DNA of 64,000 nt from G942493215 sp942493215 (GCA_942493215.1 OW818670.1:1116001-1180000), one strand, 5' to 3'; shown: positions 16,933 to 26,391, numbered from the stretch's first letter. Numbers and translations are program-made. The notes: a model not told the origin generated them from the sequence alone.

Positions 16933-19900
16933 ATGTTAAACCGAAAGGTAATCGTTGGAATTGCAGTTATTGTTCTGTCGTTTGTCGGCATTTTTACTTT
17001 TGCATTAAACAATAACAATTCTAATGATGATCCGAACAAAAATGCAGTAAATGATGTTTCTGATGATGATAATAATGGTGATGATCAAAATAATAACCAA
17101 AATAATAATCAATCAGAGGAAGAAAATACAGAAACAGTAGAAACAACTAGACTCAGAACAACAGCAATAGATACAACCGACCCAGTAATATCAAGTGTCC
17201 AATTAAGCACCACTGAATGGACTAAAGGCAGTGTTATAGTAACAGTAGTAGCTAGTGATGATACTGGCGTAACTGGCTATTCATTTAATGGTGGTGAGTG
17301 GCAAACTAATAACATTACAAATATTTCAACTAATGGCACAGTAGAAATAAGAGTAAGAGATGCTGCAGGAAATATTGCCACTGTAAATCAGGCAATATTA
17401 AATATTGATATTACAGCACCAACAGTTATTTTTGGAACTAATGGTAATAGTAATTATGCAAAAGTTGCAAGTACAAAAGTTACCGTAAATTTTGAAGGAG
17501 CACCTATTGATCCAGCATCATTAAAGTATGTATGGACCACTAGTACAACCGCTCCTGACAACTCCGCTTTTGACGGTGGAAATATTACTCTTGATGAGAA
17601 CCACACTAGTGTTATCAGTACTAGTACAGATCCTCGTATTTTAACAGCTCCAACCGATATTTATTATCTTTGGATACTTGCTAAAGATGAGGCCGGTAAT
17701 GGTGAACCAGTAAGAAGTGAAGCTTTCTATTTAGATAATACTGTACCAACCATCATAAGTGTAACCGGAAATGCTACCGAATGGACAAAACAAAATGTAA
17801 CATTAACTGTAAACGCCAATGATAATGCATCATTAGGTAGTAAATTACAATATTCATTTGATAATGGAACAATATGGCAAGATGAAAATACGAAAGTATT
17901 TAGTCAAATTGAAACAGTAAAAATATTAGTAAAAGATGAAGCTGGCAATATATCAGCATTAACTACAATTGAAATAAATAAAATCGATAAGATTGCTCCC
18001 CAAACAATAGTTGAAGTACCTGAAGAAGGAAAATTTCTAAAGGGGACGGAAGTAAAAGTAAAAGTTACTTCAACAGACAATATGGAATTAGCAACAATTG
18101 TAGCCAATTTATATAGTTCAAACGGCACACGCATTAAATCTACTACCCGTTCAGTTATGGGAACAAGTGCTGTTCATGAATATGATTTTAGTAGCTTAAA
18201 TCTTGCTGATGGTAAATATTATATAAAAGCTAACGCATATGATAAAGCCGGTACTATTTCAAACACTGTAACTAGAAATTTTGTTGTTGATAGTACCAAG
18301 CCAACTTTGAAAGTAAATTTAAATAGGCTTAGCTATCTAACTTCTGGAACTCCTGTAAGAAAAACAGCGATTCCTGAATTTGAAGGCTATGATGAAAATT
18401 TATTAAAAGTGGTAATATATAAAGAAAATGGAACAGTACAAAGTGAAGCAACTACTACTGCAAAAGAAAGAAGAGCTAAAGTTACTCATCTAACTGATGG
18501 CAAATATACTATAATTGCTTACGATAAAGCCGGAAATGAATCAGAACCATTTGTATTAATAATGGATTCTACGGCTCCAACCGTACCAAGCTTTGATTTA
18601 AATGGATATAATGAAGATTGGACTAAAGAAAATATCTTTATATCATTATCGTCAAGCGATGCTTACTCAGGTGTATTAACCCATCAAATGCGCTATAATG
18701 ATGAAGCAACATGGTATGATGTTGGTAATGGTGTAACCTTTGCTAATACCTACAATATGACAGTTCAATTTAGATCAGTCGATAAGGCTGGTAATGTTAG
18801 TGAACCGACTAGAAAAATAGTTATTAAACAAGATAAGATTAATCCAACCGTACCAAGTTTTGATTTAAACGGGTACAATGAAGAATGGACTAAAGAAAAT
18901 ATTTTTATATCATTATCATCAAGTGATGCTAATTCAGGAGTATTAACCCATCAAATGCGCTATAACGATGAAGCAACATGGTATGATGTTGGTAATGGTG
19001 TAACTTTTGCTAATACCTACAATATGACAGTTCAATTTAGATCAGTCGATAAGGCTGGTAATGTTAGTGAACCAACTAGAAAAATAGTTATTAAACAAGA
19101 CCAAACATTACCAACCGTACCAAACTTTGATTTAAATGGATATAATGAAGATTGGACTAAAGAAAACATTTTTATATCATTATCATCAAGCGATGCTCAT
19201 TCAGGAGTATTAACTCATCAAATGCGCTATAATGATGAAGCAACATGGTATGATATTGGTAATGGTGTAACCTTTGCTAATACCTATAATATGACAGTTC
19301 AATTTAGATCAGTCGATAAGGTTGGCAATGTTAGTGAACCAACTAGAAAAATAATCATTAAACAAGATAATGATACTCCAACTATCCCAACTGTTGATTT
19401 TAATGGATATGTACCTGGAACTTGGACTAATCAAACTGTTAATGTAACACTTAATTCTACTGATGGTGGTTCGGGTGTAGATAAATATCAAGATAAACAT
19501 ATTGATTTTGATTGGTGGTATAGTGATGTTGTTGGCAATGTTTTTAGTGTCTCAGGTACTAGTATTCAAACATGGGCATTTAGAGCAGTTGATAAAGTAG
19601 GTCATACTAGTGCTTCAACAGCATCTTATCAGATACTAGTTGATAAAATAAATCCATATGTCCAATATACTAATGATTCTAACCATACCACTTATATGAG
19701 CAATCATACTGTAAATGTCTTAGTAGCTGGTGGTAATGGTCAGAGTCCATTAGATTTATCTAATACTAAATATTTATGGTCTAAAGATGCAAGTGGTATT
19801 GATAGTGATGATTTTGCAGCGAACGGTCAAAATTTTTCTATAACTAATAATTATGCTAATATTAGTGGTACCACTGATATGGATGGTATATATTATTTAT

Positions 19901-20535
19901 GGATAATGACTAAAGATACGGCTGGTAATTTAACTATTGTTCCAAGTGCAGCTTACTATTTTGATAATATGGATCCAACTATTTCTATAGATGGTGAAAC
20001 TAGTATTGAAATAGAACTTGGCAGTAATTTCAACTTAATGACAGATATTGTTGCTAATGACAGTTCAAATCAATTTAATGTAACTCATTCTGATGTTGAT
20101 CTTTCAACAATAGGTATAAAAACAGTTGTTTATACTGTTACTGATAGTGTTGGAAGAACGGCTAGTGTTACAAGGACAATAAATGTTGTTGATACAACTG
20201 ATCCACAAGCTCATTTTGGTAATTTAGTTTATAATGCTAGCTATACTAGAATAGGTCATCTATTTAAAAATGCAACGGCAACTTATGAGGTTAATATTAT
20301 AGATTATGGTAATTTAGCAGTATTAAAATATGTATGGATGCCAGCTGGTCTTGAACAAGGAGAAACTCTTTGGAATGCAGCTTGGTTACTATCAAAAGAT
20401 TTTAATAATAATGCTCAGATTTCACAAGATTTTGGAGCTTTAACTTATAGTTCAAAATGGAAACTATGGATATATGCTAAAGACGCATCAGGAAATGACG
20501 TTTTCGCTTCAACTGATGAGATCGAAATTAAATAA
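16933..20535 (+). CDS. Large secreted Ig-like repeat protein under c-di-GMP control
   Basis: A 1200-residue extracellular protein. Residues 5-25 are a signal peptide or anchor (VIVGIAVIVLSFVGIFTFAL), followed by an Asn/Asp/Gln/Glu-rich linker to about residue 75. The rest is a chain of bacterial Ig-like modules with recurring DAAGN, DKAGN and DNT/DST...P signatures, including three near-identical 89-residue modules (from 18577), a divergent fourth, and a DUF5011-like module near residues 1010-1090 (VYTVTDSVGRTASVTRTINVVD). There is no LPXTG sorting signal, so it is held by its N-terminus or released. The ATG at 16933 follows GGGTGG; an in-frame GTG at 16924 lies within that site. Adhesin or matrix role is inferred. 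Confidence 0.9.
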   Translation: MLNRKVIVGIAVIVLSFVGIFTFALNNNNSNDDPNKNAVNDVSDDDNNGDDQNNNQNNNQSEEENTETVETTRLRTTAIDTTDPVISSVQLSTTEWTKGSVIVTVVASDDTGVTGYSFNGGEWQTNNITNISTNGTVEIRVRDAAGNIATVNQAILNIDITAPTVIFGTNGNSNYAKVASTKVTVNFEGAPIDPASLKYVWTTSTTAPDNSAFDGGNITLDENHTSVISTSTDPRILTAPTDIYYLWILAKDEAGNGEPVRSEAFYLDNTVPTIISVTGNATEWTKQNVTLTVNANDNASLGSKLQYSFDNGTIWQDENTKVFSQIETVKILVKDEAGNISALTTIEINKIDKIAPQTIVEVPEEGKFLKGTEVKVKVTSTDNMELATIVANLYSSNGTRIKSTTRSVMGTSAVHEYDFSSLNLADGKYYIKANAYDKAGTISNTVTRNFVVDSTKPTLKVNLNRLSYLTSGTPVRKTAIPEFEGYDENLLKVVIYKENGTVQSEATTTAKERRAKVTHLTDGKYTIIAYDKAGNESEPFVLIMDSTAPTVPSFDLNGYNEDWTKENIFISLSSSDAYSGVLTHQMRYNDEATWYDVGNGVTFANTYNMTVQFRSVDKAGNVSEPTRKIVIKQDKINPTVPSFDLNGYNEEWTKENIFISLSSSDANSGVLTHQMRYNDEATWYDVGNGVTFANTYNMTVQFRSVDKAGNVSEPTRKIVIKQDQTLPTVPNFDLNGYNEDWTKENIFISLSSSDAHSGVLTHQMRYNDEATWYDIGNGVTFANTYNMTVQFRSVDKVGNVSEPTRKIIIKQDNDTPTIPTVDFNGYVPGTWTNQTVNVTLNSTDGGSGVDKYQDKHIDFDWWYSDVVGNVFSVSGTSIQTWAFRAVDKVGHTSASTASYQILVDKINPYVQYTNDSNHTTYMSNHTVNVLVAGGNGQSPLDLSNTKYLWSKDASGIDSDDFAANGQNFSITNNYANISGTTDMDGIYYLWIMTKDTAGNLTIVPSAAYYFDNMDPTISIDGETSIEIELGSNFNLMTDIVANDSSNQFNVTHSDVDLSTIGIKTVVYTVTDSVGRTASVTRTINVVDTTDPQAHFGNLVYNASYTRIGHLFKNATATYEVNIIDYGNLAVLKYVWMPAGLEQGETLWNAAWLLSKDFNNNAQISQDFGALTYSSKWKLWIYAKDASGNDVFASTDEIEIK
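18577..19643 (+). repeat. Tandem 267-bp coding repeats in the surface-protein gene
   Basis: Units begin with CCAACCGTACCAA at 18577, 18844 and 19111, exactly 267 bases (89 codons) apart, and are nearly identical in DNA. A fourth, clearly diverged unit begins in register at 19378 (CCAACTATCCCAA). Each encodes TVP-x-FDLNGYNE-x-WTKEN...VDKAGNVSEPTRK. Confidence 0.95.
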
Positions 20536-20558
20536 GAGTAGCAATACTCTTTTTTTGT
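20533..20558 (+). terminator. Terminator after the surface-protein gene
   Basis: AAGAGTA pairs with TACTCTT across GCA and runs into TTTTT. Confidence 0.88.
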
Positions 20559-20613
20559 TTGCAATATTCTTTATTTTATGTTAGAATCTAAATAGTAAGA
20601 GGAAGTGTTGTTT

Positions 20614-21006
20614 ATGGCTTTTATTAAATTTAAACCTTTAGCATCAAGTTTTTATTTTCATAGTAAGATTTCTATTAGTGAAATAAAAGAAGAAATGAAT
20701 TTTTATATCACTGATAATGAGAAAGTGTTTTCAGTTTATAGATCAAAAAGAGATATGTTAGTTTTAACTGATAAACGAATAATATTAATTGATAAAAAGG
20801 GTATTAGTGGATTCAGACGCTCGATATATGGCATTAATTATAGTTCAGTATCAGCCCATGAATTATCAGTTAGAGAGTTTGATTCTAAACTAATTCTAGC
20901 TGTAGATACTGGTCATACAGTTATAATGAATTTTTCTAAAGGTATTTCTTTAGAAGAAGTTAGTATTTTATATAAATATATTGCTAGTAATAGTTTCAAA
21001 AATTAG
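20614..21006 (+). CDS. Bacterial PH-domain protein
   Basis: A 130-residue soluble protein whose DMLVLTDKRIILIDKKG segment and following strands match the bacterial pleckstrin-homology (bPH/YvbH-like) fold: a run of beta strands with a C-terminal helix (SLEEVSILYKYIAS). Such proteins are usually of unknown function. ATG at 20614 is preferred because GAGGAAG is upstream. Terminators before and after make it monocistronic. Confidence 0.78.
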   Translation: MAFIKFKPLASSFYFHSKISISEIKEEMNFYITDNEKVFSVYRSKRDMLVLTDKRIILIDKKGISGFRRSIYGINYSSVSAHELSVREFDSKLILAVDTGHTVIMNFSKGISLEEVSILYKYIASNSFKN

Positions 21007-21032
21007 GTAATAGTAATATTACCTTTTTATTG
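21002..21032 (+). terminator. Terminator after the PH-domain gene
   Basis: AGGTAATA pairs with TATTACCT across a short loop, followed by TTTTATT. Confidence 0.85.
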
Positions 21033-21069
21033 AATAAAAAAGATAAATTATTAGTTTTGGGAGGTTTAT

Positions 21070-22056
21070 ATGGAAAGTAAAAAAGAAATGTTAATAGAAG
21101 TTATTGCCCATCGTGGTAATAGTGGCACAAACTGTTTTACCGATAACTCATATGATGGTTTTATAGATTCTATAAGTTATCCTGATGTTGCAGGTATTGA
21201 AATGGATGGTCGTGGTACAAGTAATGGTGATATCGTTCTCTCTCACGAAAAAAAATTAGCGAATATCACACCTAGACAATTACGATTAAAAGGAGTAATA
21301 AATAGTTTTACATATGAAGAGTTAGAAAAATATAAAGTTTCTAATCACCAAAATAGAGAGTCGGGGATGTATTTAAGAACTTTTCTTCATAATCGCTATG
21401 ATGGTAAATTAATTAGACGAATTATATCGGAAAAAAAGAAAAAATTTACTAATATCTGTCGAGCTAATACCGTTTTAGATGAACTTGTGAAGCAAGGATA
21501 TAAAGGTCAAATTCTTTTTGATTATAAGGAAGATGATGATCATAGTCAAGCAGCGGTAATTGAGTTATTAAATACTTATAAAGATCGTTTACATTTTATA
21601 GTAGAAGGCAGATTCGGTAAAAGAGTAACCACCATATCTAAACAAACAGGTATATCTGGTGGTGTTATTGTTGATTTTAATAATCTTTCTTTATTAAAGG
21701 CCAAGAATATTAATGAAAGTGAATTTACTTTTTATTCTATTATTTGGACATTAGCAACCCCTGATAATATTAAAAAATTAATTAGGGCTGACAAACAATT
21801 ATATACTTGGACGGATGATAGCATTTATCATATTTTATATGTTTTAAGAAATTTAGTTTTAGTAAAAAGAAAATATGGGCTTGTTCCAGATAAGGTTGTC
21901 TTTATAACCAATTTTCCTACTATTATAGCTAGTTATATAAATGGTAAAACACTCGATTTAAGATTATTAAGAATCTTAAAAGGTTATTTAGATGAATTGG
22001 ATGGTAAATTAGTAGAACAACCTAAAATACTTTTACCAAAGCAACCTAATCGATAA
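21070..22056 (+). CDS. Glycerophosphodiester phosphodiesterase-like protein
   Basis: A 328-residue GDPD-type TIM barrel that would hydrolyse glycerophosphodiesters to glycerol-3-phosphate. The first catalytic motif AHRGNSG (residues about 13-19), the metal site GIEMDGRGT and the second His in IVLSHEKKL are present; LFDYKED replaces the usual IEIK strand. It has no signal peptide and so is probably cytosolic. A large insertion follows the second His (residues 70-135). A second GDPD-like gene, on the opposite strand, is at 24415. Confidence 0.82.
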   Translation: MESKKEMLIEVIAHRGNSGTNCFTDNSYDGFIDSISYPDVAGIEMDGRGTSNGDIVLSHEKKLANITPRQLRLKGVINSFTYEELEKYKVSNHQNRESGMYLRTFLHNRYDGKLIRRIISEKKKKFTNICRANTVLDELVKQGYKGQILFDYKEDDDHSQAAVIELLNTYKDRLHFIVEGRFGKRVTTISKQTGISGGVIVDFNNLSLLKAKNINESEFTFYSIIWTLATPDNIKKLIRADKQLYTWTDDSIYHILYVLRNLVLVKRKYGLVPDKVVFITNFPTIIASYINGKTLDLRLLRILKGYLDELDGKLVEQPKILLPKQPNR

Positions 22057-22082
22057 ATTTATATAAAGAAAGAAGGAAGTAC

Positions 22083-22709
22083 ATGAAAGAAATTATTTTA
22101 AACCACCCCTTAATTAGACACAAATTAGCTATTTTAAGAAATAAGAATACGGGTACCAAAGAATTTAGAGAATTAGCTAGTGAATTAGCTATGTTCTTAT
22201 GTTATGAAGCAATGAATGATGCAACATTAAATGAAGTAGAAGTAGAAACACCTATTACTAAAACAACGTGTTATACGATTGATGAAAATAATTATGCGTT
22301 TATTCCCATTTTGAGAGCTGGTTTAAGTATGGTAGATGGGGTATTAGAAGTAATTCCTAATGCTAAAATAGGTCATATTGGTTTATATCGTAATGAAGAA
22401 ACATTAGAGCCAGTTCGTTATTATTTTAAGGCTCCTAAAAATATTGCCAATAAAGAAGTAATATTATTAGATCCCATGTTAGCAACTGGTGGATCAGCAT
22501 CCGCTGCCATTAAAATGTTAAAAGATGATGGTGTTAAAAAGATTAAATTCTTATGTATAATAGCTGCGCCTGAAGGTATAAAAAGAGTTCAATTAGAACA
22601 TCCTGATGTTCAAATATATTGTACGCAAATAGATGACCATCTAAATGAATTAGGTTATATTGTACCAGGTCTAGGTGATGCTGGTGATCGTGTCTTTGGA
22701 ACAAAGTAG
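22083..22709 (+). CDS. upp: Uracil phosphoribosyltransferase
   Basis: Converts uracil and PRPP to UMP in pyrimidine salvage. The 208-residue length is typical. The PRPP loop LLDPMLATGGSASAAI, IPILRAGLSMVDG, and the uracil-binding GYIVPGLGDAGDRVFGTK C-terminus are all intact. It follows the GDPD-like gene by 26 bases and ends in a terminator. Confidence 0.98.
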   Translation: MKEIILNHPLIRHKLAILRNKNTGTKEFRELASELAMFLCYEAMNDATLNEVEVETPITKTTCYTIDENNYAFIPILRAGLSMVDGVLEVIPNAKIGHIGLYRNEETLEPVRYYFKAPKNIANKEVILLDPMLATGGSASAAIKMLKDDGVKKIKFLCIIAAPEGIKRVQLEHPDVQIYCTQIDDHLNELGYIVPGLGDAGDRVFGTK

Positions 22710-22727
22710 TAGTTACTACTTTTTTTA
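22701..22727 (+). terminator. Terminator after upp
   Basis: AAGTAGTA pairs with TACTACTT around GT and is followed by a T run; it overlaps the stop codon. Confidence 0.88.
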
Positions 22728-22791
22728 ACCAATGATACCCATTATAACCATTAAATATTAATAAGCATTAATTATGGTAGGAGTCGATATT

Positions 22792-22923
22792 ATGTGTTTT
22801 ATTTTATTAATACTGTTTGCACCCCTTCTAATTCTCTTATCACCAATAATTATTTTAGTTGGCCTTTTTAGATTAATATTTGGGTGTGGCAATTGCTGTG
22901 ATAGTAATTGCCGTCGATGGTAA
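22792..22923 (+). CDS. 43-residue Cys-rich membrane peptide
   Basis: A short gene with a good ribosome binding site (GGTAGGAG, 8 bases before ATG). It encodes one long hydrophobic segment (residues 2-32) and a short polar tail CGNCCDSNCRRW with four Cys, suggesting a metal or disulfide head on a membrane anchor. No family is recognised. It precedes the two CotF-like genes, so a spore-envelope role is possible but unproven. Confidence 0.6.
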   Translation: MCFILLILFAPLLILLSPIIILVGLFRLIFGCGNCCDSNCRRW

Positions 22924-22985
22924 TTTATAATTTTGTGTATAAAAAAAAATCATTCGTTCAAAATAAAAGAGAAAGGAATGATTTT

Positions 22986-23183
22986 ATGAATACAGTACCA
23001 ACTATGATTTCAACCAAGGATTTAGCGTATCTAACTGATATTTTTAACTGGAACTTTATTGCTGTTAAGAAAGCTAATCATTATTTACAAGAAATACAAG
23101 ATGAGGATGTTAAAAAAGTAGTCCAGAAATTTAAAAATGCCCATCAAAAAATGTGTGAAAGGATAGTTAATATATTAAGTTAA
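22986..23183 (+). CDS. Small CotF-like spore coat protein
   Basis: A 65-residue helical protein; the pattern KDLAYLTDIFNWNFIAVKKANHYLQEIQDEDVKKVVQKF resembles the ferritin-like two-helix half of CotF/COG5577 spore coat proteins. ATG at 22986 follows AGAAAGGAATG; the frame upstream lacks a ribosome binding site. It lies 9 bases upstream of a second gene of the same type, forming a pair. Confidence 0.7.
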   Translation: MNTVPTMISTKDLAYLTDIFNWNFIAVKKANHYLQEIQDEDVKKVVQKFKNAHQKMCERIVNILS

Positions 23184-23192
23184 GGTGACAAT

Positions 23193-23507
23193 ATGAATAA
23201 TAATAAAGTAGAAAATCCTAAAATTGAAGTACCAGAAACATCTATAATGAATGATCGTGATTATTTAACTGATATTTTAGAGACATGTAAAAATATGTCT
23301 AATAATTTAAGTTATGCTTTAAATGAAATGAGTAATAATGAATTATATAAAGAAATATTCGACATGTTTAATGATACTAAAAAGATAAGTCGTGAATTAT
23401 ATGATTTAATGTTTCAAAAAGGATGGTATTCTTTAGAAAAAGCTGAAGATGTTAAAATTGAAGAAAAATATAATGAATTACAGGGTAAAATGCAACAATT
23501 ACAATAA
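23193..23507 (+). CDS. CotF-family spore coat protein
   Basis: A 104-residue helical protein with NDRDYLTDILETCKNMSNN and a C-terminal FQKGWYSLEKAE, both typical of CotF-type spore coat proteins, where the GWY block follows the helical bundle. It would act in the coat of the mature spore. It is the second gene of a two-gene unit closed by a terminator. Confidence 0.8.
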   Translation: MNNNKVENPKIEVPETSIMNDRDYLTDILETCKNMSNNLSYALNEMSNNELYKEIFDMFNDTKKISRELYDLMFQKGWYSLEKAEDVKIEEKYNELQGKMQQLQ

Positions 23508-23533
23508 AAACTTCATAAGAAGTTTTTTTTAAC
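23506..23533. terminator. Bidirectional terminator between cotF-like and ZIP genes
   Basis: AAAACTTC pairs with GAAGTTTT across ATAA with T runs on both strands; it overlaps the stop codon of the minus-strand ZIP gene. Confidence 0.87.
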
Positions 23534-24332
23534 CTAAACCAACATCCATAATCATCATAATAGAGAATCCTATTAGAGTAAATAAAGCCATTAAATCTTT
23601 TTTCTTATTAGTTTGACTTTCGGGAATTAACTCTTGAACAACTACATAAATCATTGCGCCAGCTGCAAAAGCTAAAAGATAAGGTAATAACAATCTTATT
23701 CTTAAGACTAATAATGCGCCTAATACGCCAGCAATAGGCTCAACAATACCACTTAATTGTCCATAAAAGAAAGCTTTACCCCTAGATAATCCTTCTCTTC
23801 GAAGAGGCACACTAACAGCTGTTCCTTCGGGGAAATTTTGTAAGCCAATGCCTAAAGCGAGTAAACAAGCAGAACCTAAATTAGCGCCATTTAATCCATA
23901 AGCTAAAGAACCAAATGCAACACCAACCGCCATTCCTTCCGGAATATTATGTAAGGTAATAGAAAATACTAGCATTAAGCAACGTTTAAAATTTTTATTA
24001 TCATTAGTTTTACTCTTAATTCGATCAAAATGTTCAAAGACTTTATCACCAACAAATAAAAGCAATCCACCACCTAAAAATCCTACTAAAGCTACAACCC
24101 AAGCCATCATTTTTAGATTATTAGCCATATCAATGGCGGGTGATAATAAGGACCAAAATGATGAAGCTATCATAACCCCAGCTGCAAATCCTAACATAGC
24201 ATCTAAAACATTCTTATTTACTTTCTTAAAAAAGAAAACTAATGCTGCTCCTAATAGGGTAATACTCCATGTAAATACGGTAGCGATTAAAGCTTGAAGT
24301 TCATAGTTTAAACTAGTAAACCAATTTATCAT
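23529..24332 (-). CDS. ZIP-family metal transporter (ZupT-like)
   Basis: A 267-residue membrane protein of the ZIP family importing divalent metals such as zinc. Eight hydrophobic segments are visible. The metal sites are HNIPEGMAVG and the paired helix NFPEGTAVSVPLRREG (first His replaced by Asn), with SGIVEPIAG and VVQELIPES further on. It is monocistronic on the minus strand. A divergent ZIP-like protein is at 53786. Confidence 0.9.
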   Translation of the reverse strand: MINWFTSLNYELQALIATVFTWSITLLGAALVFFFKKVNKNVLDAMLGFAAGVMIASSFWSLLSPAIDMANNLKMMAWVVALVGFLGGGLLLFVGDKVFEHFDRIKSKTNDNKNFKRCLMLVFSITLHNIPEGMAVGVAFGSLAYGLNGANLGSACLLALGIGLQNFPEGTAVSVPLRREGLSRGKAFFYGQLSGIVEPIAGVLGALLVLRIRLLLPYLLAFAAGAMIYVVVQELIPESQTNKKKDLMALFTLIGFSIMMIMDVGLG

Positions 24333-24383
24333 AAAACAACTCCTAACACTAAAATATCTTATGACTATCTTTTTCTTTGGTTA

Positions 24384-24409
24384 ATAAAAACGACTATTGT
24401 TATAGTCGC
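24384..24409 (-). terminator. Terminator after the minus-strand GDPD-like gene
   Basis: On the minus strand GCGACTAT pairs with ATAGTCGT around AACA and is followed by TTTTAT. Confidence 0.82.
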
Positions 24410-24414
24410 CTGTA

Positions 24415-25365
24415 TTATTTTAATTTTTTAAAATATTTAGGATTATCTGATGTTATGATTAATTTATCAGCATATTCTTCCAAAAACTCTTTTGATACTC
24501 TTGATAATAATTCTTGAACATCTCTAGGATCATTAATTGTGTATATACCCGCATAACCATAAATTGATATAATCTTCTTTAACCACTTTTCAGTTAAAGC
24601 ATTACGATGACGATAGAAGAAAGAATTAAAATTAGCCATTTTTTTAGCATATTCATCAATATCAAGACTACCATTATCCTTTACTTCTTTTAAACCTAAA
24701 CTTATACCATCAATATATGATTTCCACATAATAGTTATTGGCTTTTCAACTTGAAAATCAATTAATAATTCTGTTTTTGTAATAGGAAGATGATCTTTTA
24801 TTTGTAATTTTCTTAATCCTCTAAGATTCCAAGGAAAGAAAGATATATGAATAATATTTTTATTTAAAGCTGGGTATCTTTTAAGACATTTTTTTAACGA
24901 TACTAAATCCTCATATTTGAAGAAGACAGCTTTAGATTCAATTTTAATAATTCGATCACCAAATTTATCACGATGATTATCAATATATTCTAATATTTCA
25001 TCTAATGTATGTAGGTTGAAATTATTATTACTATTCCATGGAATATTACTATTATATGTACTCTTACGATAACCACATTTTATTTTTTTTATATGGTCAT
25101 ATGGTGTTTTGGCAACATTAACATTACTATCACTAATATCTGCCATATTAAAGTCATGAGTTACTAATAAAACATGATCATTAGTAGGTTGGATATCAAA
25201 CTCTATACCAATACAGTCGTCAAGGGCTTCTTGGTCATTTAGAAGAGCAATCAAATTATTTAAAGAATTTTCAGGGTATCCTTCCATAATAAAACCTAAA
25301 CGATGAGCAATAAAACGATAATCTTTTAAATGTTCTAAAAATAAATCAATATTACTACTAGTCAT
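24415..25365 (-). CDS. Glycerophosphodiester phosphodiesterase-like protein
   Basis: A 316-residue GDPD-fold protein: IAHRLGFIMEGYPENS holds the first His-Arg pair, GIEFDIQPTNDHVLLVTHD the Glu/Asp metal site and second His, and IIKIESKA the later acidic strand. The Gly after HR is Leu here (HRL), a deviation from HRG. No signal peptide. It differs strongly from the paralogue at 21070, so the two are unlikely to be recent duplicates. Confidence 0.82.
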   Translation of the reverse strand: MTSSNIDLFLEHLKDYRFIAHRLGFIMEGYPENSLNNLIALLNDQEALDDCIGIEFDIQPTNDHVLLVTHDFNMADISDSNVNVAKTPYDHIKKIKCGYRKSTYNSNIPWNSNNNFNLHTLDEILEYIDNHRDKFGDRIIKIESKAVFFKYEDLVSLKKCLKRYPALNKNIIHISFFPWNLRGLRKLQIKDHLPITKTELLIDFQVEKPITIMWKSYIDGISLGLKEVKDNGSLDIDEYAKKMANFNSFFYRHRNALTEKWLKKIISIYGYAGIYTINDPRDVQELLSRVSKEFLEEYADKLIITSDNPKYFKKLK

Positions 25366-25535
25366 TCACATTCCCCCTTTAATTGTCTAGATTGTATCAT
25401 AAATAGTATATAAAAGCAATTATAAAATAATTACTTATTTTTAGTATAAAGAATAGGAAATCCATTAAAACTTGGATGGCTAGGATATTCTAATGTTAAT
25501 ATCTTATTCTTACTCATTTTTATGGACTCGTAAAA

Positions 25536-25564
25536 TTGACAAAACAAGGCTTATGTGATAGAGT
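25536..25564 (+). promoter_or_regulatory. Promoter upstream of the 238-residue gene
   Basis: TTGACA (25536-25541), a 17-base spacer and TAGAGT (25559-25564), 31 bases before the ATG. Confidence 0.55.
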
Positions 25565-25594
25565 ATAGCACTATATTAAAAAGGGGGAAAATTT

Positions 25595-26311
25595 ATGCAA
25601 CAAGCATTTAATTTAGCATATGATGCACGACAACGCAAAGAAAAGTTGATTAGAGAAGCTGATAAAATCTATTATAGATTATGTATGTTAAAAGAAAGTA
25701 CGACTCTTAGTCATCAACAAAAATCTATCATAAAAAAAGAACTAAAAAGACGTTTAAAAAAGGTTGAAAAATCTTTAGATTTCTATCATGAAATGTTAAT
25801 TGAAACTTCAACTTTCAATAATGATATAATTGTCCCTTTTTTAGCCTTTTATTTATCTTGCGTAGAAAATGAACCATACGTAGCAATCAAAGATATAGAA
25901 GATAATACAGTTATTACGACTGTATCTAATGTAGTTAAAGAGGGAAGAGTTAATAGTAAGAGAACATATTCACCATATAATGGTAATTTAGCCAAAAAAA
26001 CAAGAAATTCTAAATTGCGACAATTTAGTGCCGCAATGGACACGATTGAACAAATTTCTTTTACAGGATCAGTAGACAATGTTCAAGCCTTTGTAAGAAA
26101 CTATAAAGATCGAAAATATATTATTCTATCTGGTGAAACAAGTTGTTCACTATTAGAAGGATTAGATTATGATTATACTGTATACCCATATCTAAGTCGT
26201 ATGATCAATGATTTAATAAATATGAAACTAGAAGATCAACATATTGGTGATATGGAAAGATTAAGTGTAATTTCTCAACAAATAATAGAGCAAGTACAAA
26301 TAAGAAGATAA
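25595..26311 (+). CDS. Hypothetical protein, 238 residues
   Basis: Not recognised. The N-terminal third is a charged coiled-coil-like helix pair (residues 10-70, rich in Lys/Arg/Glu), followed by a mixed alpha/beta region with conserved-looking AAMDTIEQISFTG and YIILSGETSCSLLEG, then a C-terminal helix. No signal peptide or membrane segment. It has its own promoter and terminator and is therefore an independent unit. Confidence 0.75.
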   Translation: MQQAFNLAYDARQRKEKLIREADKIYYRLCMLKESTTLSHQQKSIIKKELKRRLKKVEKSLDFYHEMLIETSTFNNDIIVPFLAFYLSCVENEPYVAIKDIEDNTVITTVSNVVKEGRVNSKRTYSPYNGNLAKKTRNSKLRQFSAAMDTIEQISFTGSVDNVQAFVRNYKDRKYIILSGETSCSLLEGLDYDYTVYPYLSRMINDLINMKLEDQHIGDMERLSVISQQIIEQVQIRR

Positions 26312-26337
26312 TTGTATTGGACAATTATCTTTTTTAT
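26307..26337 (+). terminator. Terminator after the 238-residue gene
   Basis: AGATAATTGT pairs with ACAATTATCT across ATTGG, then T6. Confidence 0.9.
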
Positions 26338-26391
26338 ATATCTTTATTTATTAATCTAAATATGTTATATTGATAAAAAGGATATGATTAA

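Noticed and set aside
25431..25517. 28-codon minus-strand ORF (MSKNKILTLEYPSHP...)
   Set aside because: No ribosome binding site precedes the ATG and the peptide matches nothing; it could be a gene remnant but cannot be supported as a gene.
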